DNA of 64,000 nucleotides from CAYXFD01 sp964464175 (GCA_964464175.1 CAYXFD010000011.1:1-64000); one strand, 5' to 3'; shown: positions 9,941-17,608, counted from the first letter of the stretch. Notes: generated by a model from the sequence alone, not told the origin. Made by a program: numbers and translations.

Positions 9941-11020
9941 TCAAGTACTCCATTGTAGAGTCTTTTTTAGATTGTTAAACTTATTCCATTTCTTGGTTAA
10001 GAATTGATATCTTCCGGCAACTATTCCAGGAGCAATTTCTAATTCTTCGGCTATAGATAATAACTCCGCTTCCTTTTGGGCTTCAATGATTCTCTTATTG
10101 TACTCTTCCGGTATTAGAAAATCAGCAGCAAATTGATCGGCTTCGATTTCTTTAGGATCTTGATCATTCTCATTATTGATCAACAAGGTATTTTTCTTCC
10201 AATGCTTTAGCACATGACAAGCTTCATGAAAAAAAGAAAACCAAAGCAAGTCGTCTTTCTTGCCTCTAAGGCTTAATAAGATCATAGCCTTGTCTGACGA
10301 GATCCATTCCGTTGCTCCATTCCAGGGCACTTTAGGTATCTCTTGGACAAAAACTAAAGCAACTCCGCACTCCGCTAACAAATTTTGTATTTCAAGGGCG
10401 AAATTCTTCGGTAGATCTTTGGTCATCTTCCTTACTGTTAGGAGGGTTGCATTGAAAGCAGTTTTACTAAAGGGTTTTGTTTTAATGCTTTTTGCTTTTA
10501 ACTCACCTTCTCTTATCCAAGCTGAAGCTGCTTCCGGATTTGTATAAAAGCAGGTTGAACGGCGAGCTGAAATTTTGGGTTCTAACCAAACATTAGTCCA
10601 AGCCTCTACTGAAGATACGCCATAGAAAGCAAACACTTCTCTTAACTGATCATAAGGTTCCTTACATGGCTTGATCATACCTCTCTTTACAAGTTCTTGA
10701 ACCGGTATCTTCTTCAGCCATTCAAGGTCCTTCCTTAAACTCTCTTTCTCTTTTAAAAGTAAAAGCTGCTCCCGATATCTTGATTCCATGTTGTTCCAGA
10801 ATTGAGCTGTTATTCCGGTTACAGGTTCCAATTTATAGGCAGTTTCTCTTGTTAGTGGCTGATCTCCTTTCATTATTCTGATCAAGCTTTGTTCGGTTAA
10901 GTCGGTTCTGGCAGCAAGCTCCTTCAAAGTGAGGTTTTTAAACTCCATCGTCTCTTTTAATGTTTCTCCGGGAGATACAGCAAAATCCGGCTGGTATTCA
11001 TATCTTGTCTTTCTGCTCAT
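9941..11020 (-). CDS. HigA-type antitoxin fused to ImmA/IrrE metallopeptidase
   Basis: A 359-residue two-domain protein. Residues ~15-80 form a HigA-like helix-turn-helix (KNLTLKELAARTDLTEQSL). Residues ~200-310 are an ImmA/IrrE Zn-peptidase with HEACH at 265-269 (HExxH) and a downstream acidic ligand region EIEADQFAADFLIP. In known relatives the N-terminal part binds DNA and neutralises the toxin, while the peptidase cleaves a repressor or antitoxin. GAGG precedes the ATG at 11020. The gene begins 10 bases after the toxin stop, in the toxin-first order of higBA. Antitoxin function is inferred from family and context. Confidence 0.88.
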   Translation of the reverse strand: MSRKTRYEYQPDFAVSPGETLKETMEFKNLTLKELAARTDLTEQSLIRIMKGDQPLTRETAYKLEPVTGITAQFWNNMESRYREQLLLLKEKESLRKDLEWLKKIPVQELVKRGMIKPCKEPYDQLREVFAFYGVSSVEAWTNVWLEPKISARRSTCFYTNPEAASAWIREGELKAKSIKTKPFSKTAFNATLLTVRKMTKDLPKNFALEIQNLLAECGVALVFVQEIPKVPWNGATEWISSDKAMILLSLRGKKDDLLWFSFFHEACHVLKHWKKNTLLINNENDQDPKEIEADQFAADFLIPEEYNKRIIEAQKEAELLSIAEELEIAPGIVAGRYQFLTKKWNKFNNLKKTLQWST

Positions 11021-11030
11021 TTTTTGGACC

Positions 11031-11360
11031 TCAATGATAATCTCTTATCTCTAAAAGTAATATACACTCAACTATTGTTTTATCTAAACCTCCGTCTGGT
11101 AATAATGGCAATGGATCGTGATCCGGTTTAAATATCAATCTGAAAGGTTGATCAAGATCAACCGCAAACAATCCGACCCTATTCCCTTTTAAGGCATGAC
11201 ATCTTGCTGCCGGTACGATTTCACTCATATTCGGTGCGGCTTGCAGCTCTTCCAGCCTCTGACGGAGTTTCTTGGCTTGTTTTTCTCCTAACTCCTTATT
11301 CATAACCCTAATACTATTACAAATCTTACTCAGTTTCCTGCTGCCGAAATTTATCCGCAT
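11031..11360 (-). CDS. higB: HigB-like RelE/ParE-superfamily toxin
   Basis: A 109-residue protein of normal toxin length. It shows a RelE/ParE-type helical N-terminus (ELGEKQAKKLRQRLEELQ), then CHALKGNRVGLFAVDLDQPFRL, matching the beta-sheet of type II toxins (typically CHxLxGxR...RlxF). Such toxins cleave mRNA at the ribosome. It is the first gene of a two-gene operon with the HigA-peptidase fusion. A palindrome 23 bases upstream of the ATG at 11360 is a likely autoregulatory operator. Toxicity is not shown. Confidence 0.85.
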   Translation of the reverse strand: MRINFGSRKLSKICNSIRVMNKELGEKQAKKLRQRLEELQAAPNMSEIVPAARCHALKGNRVGLFAVDLDQPFRLIFKPDHDPLPLLPDGGLDKTIVECILLLEIRDYH

Positions 11361-11383
11361 ATCTCACCGGTCAAGAGATATTT

Positions 11384-11402
11384 ATTAACACAGCGTGTTA
11401 AT
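11384..11402 (-). promoter_or_regulatory. Palindromic operator upstream of higB
   Basis: ATTAACAC-AGC-GTGTTAAT: two perfect 8-base arms with a 3-base spacer, 23 bases before the toxin start. Size, symmetry and position fit an operator for the helix-turn-helix domain of the partner antitoxin. The binding is inferred. Confidence 0.65.
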
Positions 11403-11588
11403 GTTTTTCTGCATAAGCTTTAACATAACTCTCATGCCCTATTTTGCTAAATTATTCGTTAGTATAATTATGCCCGCTAACCTTAGAATGCTATTTTGTT
11501 ACTACGACTACTATTTCTCAACTTGATGACCGGATGTCAGATTCGGTTAATACAATATAGAATTTTTTCTACAGTATCAAAATCAATG

Positions 11589-11700
11589 TCATGATTTCCC
11601 ATTCAACGATTCCGTAATCTCTCTGAAGCTTTCTAAGCTTGCTTCGAGAGTTTCAATGATTTCGCCGGCGAGAATATCGGGGTCTGTAAGAATATCTTTT
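11589..11700 (-). pseudogene. Probable C-terminal remnant of type I restriction HsdM
   Basis: On the minus strand this reads KDILTDPDILAGEIIETLEA then SLESFREITESLNGKS and a stop. From memory this resembles the extreme C-terminus of type I N6-adenine methyltransferase subunits, which often end with a DPxxLAxEIIExLEAxLExFREI pattern. A stop codon directly precedes it and no methylase motif is left, so only the tail survives. The family assignment rests on this short stretch and is tentative. Confidence 0.45.
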
Positions 11701-11754
11701 TATACTGAACGAAGACCATAGTGAATCTTAAACTCTAGTCCACAATGATGTTTT

Positions 11755-12108
11755 TCAACCAAATGTACTCTGTTTAATTAATTCTATAAGAATTGGTACC
11801 CCTATGAGTTTTGCTACCTCAAATACCCATCTGCCGGTTTTCTTCAGTTTTTCGATTGCATTGCTGACATTCCCGTTTTGTGCTTCTTCTTTCGCTTCAT
11901 TCAGCAGTGGGATATCACCTTGATTAAACGAATCAAGCTTGTTTTTGTTCTCTTTGATGTAATTAACGAGGGCTTCAAGCTCTTTGGCAAAATCTCCGGA
12001 GTTAATAGAACCTATTTCAATTTTCTCAGCCTGATTCATGATAATCGTGTTATCTCCTGCACCGGGTCCCTGTATTCCCGTTTGCTTTGAATTATACCTA
12101 TTTCCCAT
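11755..12108 (-). CDS. Small hypothetical protein with GPGAGDNTIIMNQ motif
   Basis: About 117 residues. I chose the ATG at 12108 because GGAGG lies 5 bases upstream; an in-frame ATG at 12120 is less well served. The N-terminus TGIQGPGAGDNTIIMNQ is a polar, low-complexity-like patch seen in small proteins near bacterial effector and abortive-infection genes. A charged helical middle follows (EAKEEAQNGNVSNAIEKLK), then the C-terminal hydrophobic helix TGRWVFEVAKLIGVPILIEL. I recall a similar GNxxKAxExLxKxGKWxxDVAxKIGV tail in uncharacterised defence-neighbourhood proteins. Function is unknown. It sits beside the HsdM remnant and the toxin-antitoxin module. Confidence 0.7.
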   Translation of the reverse strand: MGNRYNSKQTGIQGPGAGDNTIIMNQAEKIEIGSINSGDFAKELEALVNYIKENKNKLDSFNQGDIPLLNEAKEEAQNGNVSNAIEKLKKTGRWVFEVAKLIGVPILIELIKQSTFG

Positions 12109-12721
12109 AGTAGCCTCCATTTATGAGTTTCCGTGAAAATTATAAGTATGATGATGAATTTCCCCTCGGCTATATTCTTGCTGTCCTATCCATATTAATA
12201 CTCCTCTAAACAATGAAAATCTCCTGTGATCTGGTATAAAAGTATTCTCTATGATTTACCAACCTATGAAAACTGATCATGGCTTCATAGCGAAAACTAA
12301 CTTATCTACTCGTTGATAGTTAAGTCAGAATCAAGAATCAAAAATATCAGAATGTCATTCCTGTTGGCTTCGTCTTTTTGGCAGCTATCTGAGGCATAGC
12401 AGAGAGGAAACCCTAAGTCGGCACGAACTAACCGTAGTATTCTTCTCTGATAGAGTAATGATACACTTCAGATAAACCGGTCTCTGTTAAGTGAGGTATT
12501 TAGCTGATTTACCGTGAGATAAAATGCCGGTAATGGTTCTAAAGAAGAGGAATATTTCCGATCAGCACCGGCTTGGCTTGATAGGTGGTTTCCCGGAATG
12601 ATCCTCGCTGCGGCTAAACTCTCCGGAAAAAAATAACAACTCTGTTTAGCCCTTCCGGTCAGAGTCAGTTTAAATTATAAAAAATCTGTTTTGTGAGCTC
12701 TCCTGAACTATGAATGAGTAT
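12109..12721. other. Intergenic region without recognisable genes
   Basis: About 610 bases. I see no gene or RNA. GGCTAAAC near 12612 and GTTTAGCC near 12634 could pair across a longer loop, downstream of the minus-strand E2 gene; this is weak. The rest is featureless and looks like decayed sequence. Confidence 0.4.
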
Positions 12722-13519
12722 TCAAAATTCTGATAGAGTGCTGCCGTTTTCTATGTTTTTATTCAACTCGTTGATAAATCTGACTATCGGGGCACCGTCA
12801 ACAACATCGTGATCGAAGAGAATCGTCATATTCAAGATTTCCCGGATCACTATCTCATTTTTTGAGACAACAGGTTTCTTGATTACCGAGCCTATTCCAA
12901 AAGAGACAGGATGTATCGATTTCTGGATGAACCAACCGTTTATTATGCCTATCATCCCGAGAGAGGTAACTACGACATTTCCCATCTTCCGGTAAGCAAT
13001 TTTGGGATGGCTGAGAATAGTTTTCCAGATCATTCTTCTCAGGAACCCGGGAAGTAGATAATATATCCTTTCCAACGATCTTGTCTTTTTGCCCAAAACG
13101 ATATCGCTATCCGAAAGAATCTGATCCTTAGCCCTTTCTATCTCTGCGGTTATTTCGACAGCACTCTTCCGGTTAGCTTTTTCAATCACGAGCGGTATTG
13201 GAACTCTCTTCTCTCCAATCTCTTTTTCTATCAAAAGCGAGACATTGATCTCATCAAAAATGATGGTTTTTCTCTTTCCCGCGAGAGAAGATGCTACTCC
13301 GGGATGATTTTCCAAAGATCTGCCGATAGTCTGGATCAGCCAGGCAGTAAAAGAGACCTGAATTTCGGCTCTTCTCAGTTCACGGAGCTTCTTCCTTCCA
13401 TTCGTTACATCAAACTCGAGCAAGGCACTGACATGATGCTTCCCGGAACTCACCTCCAGAATATCGAGAGTTGCTAAACGGGATTCCGGAAAAGATCGAA
13501 AATGGTAGTTTTTATTCAT
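12722..13519 (-). CDS. Stand-alone 2-oxoacid dehydrogenase E2 acyltransferase catalytic domain
   Basis: A 265-residue protein corresponding only to the CAT-fold catalytic domain of dihydrolipoamide acyltransferases. The active-site motif HDVVDG (H237, D241) is intact near the C-terminus. No lipoyl domain, no peripheral-subunit-binding domain and no linker are present, whereas a full E2 normally has about 400 or more residues. No E1 or E3 genes are in the window. It is therefore probably not part of a classic dehydrogenase complex; related stand-alone forms may transfer acyl groups to other substrates. The ATG at 13519 has only a weak ribosome site. It lies 52 bases after the stop of the upstream gene. 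Confidence 0.85.
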   Translation of the reverse strand: MNKNYHFRSFPESRLATLDILEVSSGKHHVSALLEFDVTNGRKKLRELRRAEIQVSFTAWLIQTIGRSLENHPGVASSLAGKRKTIIFDEINVSLLIEKEIGEKRVPIPLVIEKANRKSAVEITAEIERAKDQILSDSDIVLGKKTRSLERIYYLLPGFLRRMIWKTILSHPKIAYRKMGNVVVTSLGMIGIINGWFIQKSIHPVSFGIGSVIKKPVVSKNEIVIREILNMTILFDHDVVDGAPIVRFINELNKNIENGSTLSEF

Positions 13520-13571
13520 CTGATTTGATATTCCCGTTGATTATTTCTCCGGAATCCCGAGCAATAGGAAG

Positions 13572-14051
13572 TTATTGCCTGTGTCTTCCTCCGGAACCGC
13601 ATCCCTGCCAGAGAGGAGTACCGTCGTCTTCCCGGAAGCGGTACTCTTTTTCATCGAGGACGATCGTGCAGACACTGATATCAATCGTTTCCGAACCTTC
13701 CTGTGTGTAGATAAAGCCTGTTGCCTGTGCTGTTTTGCCCTCTTCGAGTTTGATACCTGTTTTAGCTCTGTGTTCATGATCTCCGAGATGTATCTCATAG
13801 ATGTTTTCTTCTGTGTGCAGGAACCATTCACCTTTATCGGGTTTAAGGGTTCCTGTCACTGTTCCAAGTTCTCCGAGCCGGACAAAATCCCTGCCCCGCA
13901 GCTGTGTTGTGGTCTCTTGTTCGTGGTCACAATCATCGCCTGAGCAGTCATTACTACAATCACCGCAGCCATCTGAAGCAGAGATATGCAGAGCAAACGC
14001 TGTCATTAATATCAGGATAAGTATTGCTGTTAACCGGTTTTTATTATTCAT
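13572..14051 (-). CDS. Exported Cys/Asp-rich protein with small beta domain
   Basis: A 159-residue exported protein. After a signal peptide (cleavage near ALHISA/S) comes a short segment DGCGDCSNDCSGDDCDHEQE, holding four Cys and many acidic residues plus a His, a possible metal-binding tail. Residues ~55-150 form a compact beta-rich domain (RLGELGTVTGTLKPDKGEWF), OB-fold-like by eye. The end is Gly/Cys-rich (DGTPLWQGCGSGG). GGAGG lies 7 bases before the ATG. It may share a transcript with the E2-like gene. No function is known; metal binding is inference. Confidence 0.7.
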   Translation of the reverse strand: MNNKNRLTAILILILMTAFALHISASDGCGDCSNDCSGDDCDHEQETTTQLRGRDFVRLGELGTVTGTLKPDKGEWFLHTEENIYEIHLGDHEHRAKTGIKLEEGKTAQATGFIYTQEGSETIDISVCTIVLDEKEYRFREDDGTPLWQGCGSGGRHRQ

Positions 14052-14175
14052 TATTATTCCTCCGTTAATTGGTTGCGATAAAGAAATATTCAGCCTCGAT
14101 TATTGTCAATATTTTGGGAGAGAGTGAAGAGTTAAGACCGTGAAAATGTGAGAAGTGAAAGTGGGAAGAGAGAAA

Positions 14176-14247
14176 AGAAAAAAAGATAAAAACCTGCGGA
14201 AGGTTAGCTGGGAGTGGGCGGTTCGTGAACCGCCCCTACGGGGTATG
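14176..14247. repeat. Dispersed repeat copy 1 with GGGCGGTTCGTGAACCGCCC palindrome
   Basis: The unit reads aaaaaaagataaaaacctgcggaagg, then a short variable stretch, then the perfect 20-base palindrome at 14216-14235, then ctacggggtatg. A second copy lies at 14515-14586 in the same direction. A third relative flanks the assembly gap at 26201. The palindrome would form a stable hairpin in DNA or RNA, as in REP-like elements. Confidence 0.85.
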
Positions 14248-14447
14248 TCGGCGATAGTTTGAATAATGCCGATTGTCAGTTACAGATGGGGTACGTCCAC
14301 GACTTGGTGCAGATAACCGGAAAGGGCAAAACTCCACAAAGTCAAAACCCACTAACACGAAACGTAATCTAAATAAAATGGAACTGAAAGTAATCATAAC
14401 CCTCTCCCGCATACTCGATGTCAGTAGCTTAACTATCTCTTCCGCTC

Positions 14448-14467
14448 AGGCGGGGCATGCCCCGCCT
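14448..14467. repeat. Perfect 20-base palindrome AGGCGGGGCATGCCCCGCCT
   Basis: A self-complementary GC-rich word between the two larger repeat copies, followed by ctac as the other palindromes are. The core catgcccc also occurs near positions 44 and 3091, pointing to a dispersed family. Confidence 0.7.
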
Positions 14468-14514
14468 CTACATTAGCTAGAAAAGTGAAACCATGAAACC
14501 GTGAAAAGTCACAA

Positions 14515-14586
14515 GAAAAAAAGATAAAAACCTGCGGAAGGAAAGCAGGGAGTGGGCGGTTCGTGAACCGCCCCTACGGGGTATAG
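14515..14586. repeat. Dispersed repeat copy 2 with GGGCGGTTCGTGAACCGCCC palindrome
   Basis: Near-identical to the copy at 14176-14247: same aaaaaaagataaaaacctgcggaagg entry and the same 20-base palindrome (14554-14573), with a different 6-8 base variable part. It runs directly into the tandem array that starts at 14578. Confidence 0.85.
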
Positions 14587-14680
14587 TCTGACATTACTGG
14601 TTACAAAAGGGGTATAGCCTGACATTAATGGTTACAAAAGGGGTATAATCTGAAAGTTACCGGTTGTCGGTTACAAACGA
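14578..14680. repeat. Tandem repeat of about 31 bases, three units
   Basis: Unit 1 (14578-14608) and unit 2 (14609-14639) differ at two positions within 31 bases; both start ggggtatag and end ggttacaaaa. Unit 3 (from 14640) is longer and diverged, with a duplicated cggtt word. A partial fourth start (aggtatg) follows. A related ggggtatg...gttacag stretch follows repeat copy 1. Confidence 0.8.
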
Positions 14681-14781
14681 GGTATGTCTTCGATATTTTA
14701 CTTGACTAAGGGCTCCATTTTTATGCTCCCTCAGGTTGATATTGATATTATACTGGTAAAACCGTTAGCTAAGAGATAAGA

Positions 14782-15306
14782 ATGAAGGACATCTATCAGA
14801 TCAGAAGAGCAGAGGAAAAAGACATCGAAGAGATAGCTGCAGCACATATTCAGAGCTGGTATGAGACCTATCCTGGAATCATGCCTGAAGAGAAGATCGC
14901 CGGTCTCAGTATGGAGGGTTGCAAACGAAACTGGATAAACACATTTTCTTCAGGGTATGATATCTTTGTGGCTGTTGCAGATAACCGGGTAGCCGGTTTC
15001 GTTTCCGGAGGAAAAAACAGGATGCAGGAGGATTGCGAAACAGGCTTAGGCAACGAATGCGAATGTGAACTGGCTGCTATCTACCTCTTGCTGAAATATC
15101 AGAAAACCGGTATTGGAAGGGCTCTATTCAATACCTTTGTCGCTGAGATGCAAAAGCAGGATTACGAAAGCATGGCTGTCTGGGTGGCGGAGAAGAACCC
15201 TGCTACCGGTTTTTACCTAGCAATGGGCGGCAAACGGATTGACCGGAAGATACTAATGCTCTGTAATATTCCGGTTCCGGTGATTGCCTACCGGTTTGAG
15301 ATTTAG
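14782..15306 (+). CDS. GNAT family N-acetyltransferase
   Basis: A 174-residue single-domain acetyltransferase using acetyl-CoA. The N-terminus YQIRRAEEKDIEEIAAAHIQ is the usual GNAT strand 1-helix 1. The acetyl-CoA pyrophosphate loop appears as YQKTGIGRALFNT (about residues 109-121), with the R/QxxGxG/A pattern fulfilled by QKTGIG. The late segment NPATGFYLAMGG matches the xxxFYxxxGF motif. The substrate cannot be told. It stands alone after the repeat-rich spacer and converges on a DUF2752 gene. Confidence 0.87.
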   Translation: MKDIYQIRRAEEKDIEEIAAAHIQSWYETYPGIMPEEKIAGLSMEGCKRNWINTFSSGYDIFVAVADNRVAGFVSGGKNRMQEDCETGLGNECECELAAIYLLLKYQKTGIGRALFNTFVAEMQKQDYESMAVWVAEKNPATGFYLAMGGKRIDRKILMLCNIPVPVIAYRFEI

Positions 15307-15350
15307 AGTTAGCACCTATCGCTAATCAACCTGGGAAGCTAAGTCTATCT

Positions 15351-15746
15351 TCAGCGTTGGATCACATATATCCAGTTGCTAAGAAGCAGAAGCAGGAAAG
15401 AGATAAAGAGAATATTCTGCTCTTTTTTTGTACAAATGAGAGCCACTGTCCTTCTCAAGACAAGCTGGAAGAAAATGTAGAGAAAAAAGATCAGAGTCAA
15501 AACAAACATCAGGGGATTATAGGCAATGGCGGTTAGAATTTCTCCCCGGGAAGCAGCAAAGAACGCCCTGGTCACTCCGCAGGAGGGACAGTTAAAGCCG
15601 AAAACCCTGCGAAAGAGACACAATTCCAGATGAAGAGAACTGAAGGCATGCAGAAAGTAAAGAAGCAGCAGTCCGAAGAGGAATAGCAGCACCGGCAGTC
15701 TTTCCTGTTTGAAGCTACCGGTAGCTTTTTTGAATTTCAGATGCAA
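15351..15746 (-). CDS. DUF2752 membrane protein
   Basis: A 131-residue integral membrane protein with three hydrophobic segments. The DUF2752 signature FNCPSCGVTRAF (about residues 49-60), with its CPxCG, is clear. The family is small and uncharacterised. The start is a TTG at 15746 with AAGAGA upstream, which is acceptable but not strong. It follows a DUF4190-like gene in the same direction by 71 bases, a pairing often seen for these small membrane families. Confidence 0.8.
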   Translation of the reverse strand: MHLKFKKATGSFKQERLPVLLFLFGLLLLYFLHAFSSLHLELCLFRRVFGFNCPSCGVTRAFFAASRGEILTAIAYNPLMFVLTLIFFLYIFFQLVLRRTVALICTKKEQNILFISFLLLLLSNWIYVIQR

Positions 15747-15817
15747 TAGTTTCTCTTATTAACGTATCTTAAAGAGAGATTTCTTCTCTCATAAAACGGG
15801 AATTCAGTTTTATTTTT

Positions 15818-16117
15818 TTATCCGAAAAAGGCGGCAAATCCGAAAAAGATCGTATAGATAAAGGTACCTGCTATCCAGATGCAAACGCCGACAATACCGA
15901 GAATTTTTCCGATATTGGTTATCTCCATTCCATTGGCATCCATAACTCCGTTGCGCATCTTATTGATATCTGTCTGACCAAAGACCCAGGCTAAAACCGC
16001 AAAAATACCGCAGCAAAGAATTCCGAGAATACCGAAGATCAGAACCATTGTTCCCCGGTGAGGTTCCAGATACTGTCCACCACTTCCTTGTTGCTGATAA
16101 TACTGTTTTTCGTTCAT
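15818..16117 (-). CDS. DUF4190-like small membrane protein
   Basis: A 99-residue protein with a polar Gln/Gly-rich head (KQYYQQQGSGGQY) and two membrane helices flanking a short loop (GQTDINKMRNGVMDANGM). This layout is typical of DUF4190/TM2-like proteins, whose role is unknown. AGGAGAACAAG precedes the ATG. It is the likely first gene of a two-gene unit with the DUF2752 protein. Confidence 0.75.
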   Translation of the reverse strand: MNEKQYYQQQGSGGQYLEPHRGTMVLIFGILGILCCGIFAVLAWVFGQTDINKMRNGVMDANGMEITNIGKILGIVGVCIWIAGTFIYTIFFGFAAFFG

Positions 16118-16437
16118 CTTGTTCTCCTTGTTCCTTTTGAATATGCTTATTCAGTCTGCCGATAAAACCGTTTTTCAAGAAAAAAAGGGTTCATTATAAA
16201 AGACGGTTTAAGAAACAGAATCTAAAATTAAGAAAATGAATCCATCTTCTCTCGTCAAGAAATTAAACATACATTGAAAGGAATAAGGGTACTCCGATTG
16301 AGAATTGAAGTTACCCGGCTTTCCATCGAAGAACCATTCTTAATGATTATACTTGCCCTTTGTTGCCAATATTTTTGTTGCTTTCCGACTGGAAATGGTT
16401 TACTTTTTATGATAAATAAGCGACTAAGGAGATTATC
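16118..16437. other. Intergenic region between divergent small genes
   Basis: About 320 bases holding promoters for the DUF4190-like gene (minus) and the ferritin-like gene (plus). It contains A/T runs but no clear consensus promoter or RNA. Overlapping frames here lack ribosome sites. Confidence 0.4.
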
Positions 16438-16926
16438 ATGGATTTTTTCGATATAGCAATGCAGATAGAGAAAGAGGGTGAGGATTATTACACTAAACTG
16501 GCTGAAGAATGTTCCGGCAATGAAGGGATGAATCATATTTTCAAGATGTTAGCCCGTGATGAGAAAAAGCATTACGCCATTTTCAAAAAAATGAAAGAGA
16601 ACAATCCGCCCGATTTTCAAAAGACCGATATCTTCGAGAGTGCCAAGGAGATCTTCACTGAATTCCGTAAGCAATTCGATAAGCTCAGTTGTGATATGTC
16701 ACAACTGGAAACCTATAAAAAAGCTCTTGAACTGGAAAAGAAGAGTTATGATTTCTATCTGGAGAAACTCGATGAGTTTACCGATCCCATCCACATGGGG
16801 ATTATCCGAAAGATAGCCAACGAAGAGAAGAAACACATGCTGCTGCTGGAAAACATCATCGAGATGGTGGAAAGACCCGAAACCTGGATCGAAGATGCGG
16901 AATTTGTTCATCTGGAAGATTATTGA
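16438..16926 (+). CDS. Ferritin-like / rubrerythrin-family diiron protein
   Basis: A 162-residue four-helix-bundle protein. The pairs of carboxylate and E-x-x-H ligands are visible: EKEGEDYY, DEKKH (E42, H45), LELEKKSYDFY and NEEKKH. The Cys-rich rubredoxin tail of true rubrerythrin is absent, so it belongs to the short ferritin-like group. Likely roles are peroxide reduction or iron handling in an anaerobe. AAGGAG lies 6 bases before the ATG. It stands alone, separate from the encapsulated ferritin at 27361. Confidence 0.87.
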   Translation: MDFFDIAMQIEKEGEDYYTKLAEECSGNEGMNHIFKMLARDEKKHYAIFKKMKENNPPDFQKTDIFESAKEIFTEFRKQFDKLSCDMSQLETYKKALELEKKSYDFYLEKLDEFTDPIHMGIIRKIANEEKKHMLLLENIIEMVERPETWIEDAEFVHLEDY

Positions 16927-16983
16927 TCACTTCTAACTAAGATATCAATAACACGGATTGAGAAACCCGTTAATCACGATCTG

Positions 16984-17033
16984 CTCTGTCATCCCGGGCA
17001 GGACATATTCCAGAGCTGCTCCGGATGACAGAG
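16984..17033. repeat. 50-base inverted repeat CTCTGTCATCC...GGATGACAGAG
   Basis: Perfect 11-base arms (16984-16994 and 17023-17033) enclose further pairing CAG/CTG toward the centre, so the whole 50 bases can fold into one hairpin. It lies ~58 bases after the ferritin-like gene. It has no T-run, so it could act as a terminator or be a dispersed tgtcatcc-type intergenic repeat. Confidence 0.6.
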
Positions 17034-17537
17034 TCCGTTTCAACAAGCATCTTACCGAACCGGTCTATCCTGTAACTATTTTATACCTTTGCAAGGGTAA
17101 TCTAAACTACTAAAAAAAAATCTGATTCATTGTTCTTCTGGCCAAGATAACTGCAAGTTACAGTCACTAAGAAACATAGATACGATCTTCTTTTCTTTCC
17201 CGGCAAAAGAGCCAAAAAAAAATTTCGTTTTTCTTTAACTCTTGACTCTAAATCACATAATAATCTTCTCTTGAAAACGTTTGTTTTTTAATAAGCTTCG
17301 TAACCTTATATTTGCTTTAAAGATAAGCTCTTTTCCTGATATTGATCCTCTTACCTCCCTTAATATTGATTGCTTGACAGAACAATAAGAAACTTAAGTT
17401 TTGCTTTAGAAATTGAGTTCGCCAAAGAAAGAAAACAACTGATTTCACAGAGTAAGGTTAGGGTGTTTTTTTTCTCAAATTACTCTGAGAAAAGCATCAA
17501 GAGACTTTTTCGGGAAGTATTTACGTTTTTTATGAGC

Positions 17538-17557
17538 TGTGGATAACTTGTGGATAT
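17538..17557. promoter_or_regulatory. DnaA boxes upstream of dnaA
   Basis: TGTGGATAA (17538-17546) is the exact reverse complement of the DnaA consensus TTATCCACA, and TGTGGATAT (17549-17557) is a one-mismatch copy. A half site, ctccacag, follows at 17558-17565. They lie 50-70 bases before dnaA and can serve both in autoregulation and in origin function. Confidence 0.8.
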
Positions 17558-17608
17558 CTCCACAGAAGTAAGTTAGATAGATTATTATATAAAGGTGTTG
17601 CGAAAACT

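Larger units (their letters stand above)
14052..14781. other. Repeat-rich spacer between divergent genes
   Basis: About 730 bases with no gene. It is mostly repeats: two copies of a ~70-base unit with a 20-base palindrome, a second palindrome at 14448-14467 and a short tandem array at 14578-14680, all described separately. The apparent reading frame at 14273-14476 runs through repeats and is not called. Confidence 0.8.
16927..17608. other. Intergenic region upstream of dnaA (part of origin region)
   Basis: About 680 bases with no gene. It carries the inverted repeat at 16984-17033, A/T-rich stretches at 17220-17480, and DnaA boxes just before dnaA. No tRNA or other RNA is visible. Confidence 0.65.

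Noticed and set aside
14273..14476. 67-codon frame in the repeat-rich spacer
   Set aside because: It runs through repeat and palindrome sequence and has no protein signal.
14176..14680. CRISPR array
   Set aside because: Repeats are palindromic or adjacent 31-base copies without regular unique spacers, and there are no cas genes.
17220..17480. Distinct promoter for dnaA
   Set aside because: TTGACA near 17374 has no acceptable -10 at the right distance, so I did not annotate it.
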